This document shows positions 62,394 through 64,000 of a stretch of DNA of 64,000 nucleotides, in pieces. The number at the start of each line of letters is the position of its first letter. The stretch's first letter is position 1. Both the position numbers and the translations under genes were made by a program. Below the pieces are notes generated by a model, which ran no database searches, had not been told where the DNA came from, and saw only the letters and a list, made by a program, of their open reading frames with translations. The stretch spans positions 682,001 through 746,000 of the forward strand of contig NZ_JAGGLR010000001.1 in the NCBI RefSeq assembly GCF_017874715.1, read 5' to 3'. The DNA is from Streptomyces iranensis (lineage in GTDB: Bacteria > Actinomycetota > Actinomycetes > Streptomycetales > Streptomycetaceae).

Positions 62394-63859
62394 CAGCTCG
62401 GCTCCCCGTCCCACCCCTGGGGCAGGTGGATCATCTTGTGCTCCAGGTACGCGGAGAACCCCTCCGGGCCGAACTCCCGGCCCAGACCGGAGTTCTTGTA
62501 GCCACCGAACGGCCCGAGCATGTCGAGGCTGAAGGTGTTGACCGAGTAGGTGCCGGTGCGGACGCGCCGTGCGAAGTCGATGCCGTGCCCGACGTCCGCC
62601 GTCCAGACGGAGCCGGACAGCCCGTAGTCGGAGTCATTGGCGATCCGGGCCGCCTCCTCCTCGTCCCCGTACGGCAGCAGACAGATCACCGGGCCAAAGA
62701 TCTCCTCACGGGCGATCCGCATGTCGTTGCCGACGTCGCCGAAGAGCGTGGGCTCCACGTACCAGCCGGTCTGCTGGGCCGCCGGACGGCCGCCGCCGGT
62801 CAGCACCTTGGCGCCCTCCCGCTGACCCAGCGCGATGTAGTCCAGCGACCGCTTCTGCTGCCGCCGCGCCACCAGCGGCCCGACCTGAGTGGCCGGATCC
62901 AGCGGGTCGCCGACGACCAGGGCGGAGGCGGCGGCCGCGAACCGCTCGGCGAGCTCGTCGTAGCGGGCGCGCGGCGCGAGGATCCGGGTCTGGGCCACAC
63001 ACGCCTGTCCGTTGTTCATCCAGGCGTTGGGCACGATCCCGGCGACGGCCGCCTCCAGGTCCGCGTCCGGCAGGATCACCGCCGCCGACTTGCCGCCCAG
63101 CTCCAGCGTGACCCGGGTCAGATGGCGCGAGGCCACCTCCATCACCCGCTTGCCGGCCGCGACCGAACCGGTGAACGACACCTTGTCCACGCCCGGGTGG
63201 CCGACCAGGTACTCGCTGACCTCGCGGTCGGCCGGAAGGATCGACAGCACCCCCTCGGGCAGCCCCGCCCCGGCCGCGATCTCCGCCAGGATGTAGGAGT
63301 CCAGCGGTGTCTCGGGCGACGGTTTGAGGATCACCGAGCACCCCGCGAGCAGCGCGGGCGCCAGCTTCGCGGCCGCCACGAACTGCGGTACGTTCCACGG
63401 CACCACGGCCGCGACCACCCCGACCGGCTCCCGCCGCACCAGCAGCGGGCCGAGCACCCCGGCCCGCCGCTCCTCGTAGACGAAGTCGCGGGCCACGGTG
63501 ATGGCCGCGTCCCACACCATCATCGCGCCGAGCGCCTGGGCGAGGACGCTCCAGGAGTACGGGGAGCCGTTCTGCGCGCTGATGACCCGGGCGATCTCCT
63601 CATGGCGTACGGCGATGGCGTCCTTGATCCGGGTGACCACCGCGATCCGCTCGTCCAGGCTGGTCCGGGCCCAGGGGCCCTCGTCGAACGCCGTCCGCGC
63701 CGCCGCGACGGCCCGGTCCACATCGGCGCGGGAGGCGTGCGGCACCCGGCCGATGATCTGCTCGGTGTGCGGCGAGACGACCTCGATGGTGTCCTCGCCC
63801 GCCGGATCGGCCAGCGCGCCGCCGATGAAGAGCTGCCCGTGCTCGATGAGGTCGTCCAT
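62393..63859 (-). CDS. NAD(P)-dependent aldehyde dehydrogenase
   Basis: A protein of 488 residues. Catalytic Cys in NNGQACVAQTR and Glu in TLELGGKSAAV; NAD site SFTGSVAAGKRV; PWNVPQF. ATG 63859; longer starts look non-coding. Oxidises an aldehyde to acid, fitting a lipid or sterol pathway near kstR. An inverted repeat at 63963 lies 104 bp upstream. Coupled to the ferredoxin. Confidence 0.94.
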   Translation of the reverse strand: MDDLIEHGQLFIGGALADPAGEDTIEVVSPHTEQIIGRVPHASRADVDRAVAAARTAFDEGPWARTSLDERIAVVTRIKDAIAVRHEEIARVISAQNGSPYSWSVLAQALGAMMVWDAAITVARDFVYEERRAGVLGPLLVRREPVGVVAAVVPWNVPQFVAAAKLAPALLAGCSVILKPSPETPLDSYILAEIAAGAGLPEGVLSILPADREVSEYLVGHPGVDKVSFTGSVAAGKRVMEVASRHLTRVTLELGGKSAAVILPDADLEAAVAGIVPNAWMNNGQACVAQTRILAPRARYDELAERFAAAASALVVGDPLDPATQVGPLVARRQQKRSLDYIALGQREGAKVLTGGGRPAAQQTGWYVEPTLFGDVGNDMRIAREEIFGPVICLLPYGDEEEAARIANDSDYGLSGSVWTADVGHGIDFARRVRTGTYSVNTFSLDMLGPFGGYKNSGLGREFGPEGFSAYLEHKMIHLPQGWDGEPS

Positions 63860-63962
63860 CGCTGATGCCTTCCGGCCGATGACTGAGGGGTACGGGTGGG
63901 TACGGTCGGCCCGCCCGGGGTCGGGCCCGCCAACAGAGGCAGCCAATATCTGACGCTGCATC

Positions 63963-63980
63963 AGAACTGATACCAGTTCT
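63963..63980. promoter_or_regulatory. Inverted repeat before the ALDH operon
   Basis: AGAACTG (63963-63969) and CAGTTCT (63974-63980) with a 4-bp spacer ATAC. A TetR-type site of another spacing than the KstR consensus. Confidence 0.6.
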
Positions 63981-64000
63981 AGCTATAGTGGGCAATGCTT

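Overview
The window is a high-GC actinomycete chromosome segment, almost certainly Streptomyces. The signs are GC-rich third codon positions, many GTG starts with four-base stop/start overlaps, rare TTA codons, WhiJ-type HTH/TPR and HATPase regulators, a DmdR-type iron box, a KstR-type lipid regulon, and families typical of streptomycetes (DUF6886, DUF5336, a bifunctional RNase H/phosphatase). No tRNA or rRNA genes, CRISPR arrays or complete insertion sequences were seen.

Positions 1-28.3 kb look accessory. The left edge holds a protein kinase followed by a SNF2-type helicase that runs off the window, a defence-like pair. Next come a translationally coupled amino-acid permease and a glutamine-synthetase-like ligase (3.9-6.8 kb), then a regulatory and defence stretch: an HTH/TPR regulator, a small conserved protein with a possible coupled micropeptide, a DUF6886 protein, a coiled-coil TIR protein, a D-amino-acid oxidase and a second TPR regulator. 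The centrepiece is an eight-gene, tightly overlapping operon at 15.1-23.8 kb: glycosyltransferase, 2-hydroxyacid-dehydrogenase-like protein, MoaA-like radical SAM enzyme, nucleotidyltransferase-like protein, second radical SAM enzyme, carbamoyltransferase, HD hydrolase and second glycosyltransferase. It reads as a biosynthetic cluster that I cannot match to a known product. A glutamyl-tRNA synthetase gene converges on its end. Three perfect CGGACA-N3-TGTCCG palindromes and one imperfect copy (8.69, 10.24, 14.94 and 26.92 kb) suggest one local regulator controls this region. A tandem-HTH protein, a HATPase regulator, a NYN/LOTUS protein and an IS630-like transposase remnant close the island against rnpB.

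From rnpB (28.5-28.9 kb) onward the order looks like conserved chromosome: yaaA, KDPG aldolase, then a small insert (an orphan DGQHR/DndB-like protein, a membrane protein and a PIN toxin-antitoxin pair), then RNase H/phosphatase, a zinc-ribbon coiled-coil protein with an apparent CTG start, a Nif3-like protein, and an iron-siderophore binding lipoprotein behind an iron box.

From 38 to 64 kb there is a repeat-bearing hypothetical protein and an SDR/alcohol dehydrogenase/MaoC operon. A two-component system follows whose kinase carries a 9-bp microsatellite in its ATP lid, then an MFS exporter, an unusual dehydrogenase/aminotransferase set, a cell-wall amidase, a DUF5336 protein and an F420-type oxidoreductase. 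A glycosyltransferase/methyltransferase/prenyltransferase-fold operon is next, then a KstR-like TetR regulator, an orphan response regulator with two TTA codons, and a ferredoxin/aldehyde dehydrogenase pair. Sites matching the KstR consensus TNNAACNNGTTNNA lie before the MaoC operon and twice near kstR, linking these loci into a lipid or sterol catabolic regulon. Minisatellites and a 246-bp inverted-repeat element punctuate this half.
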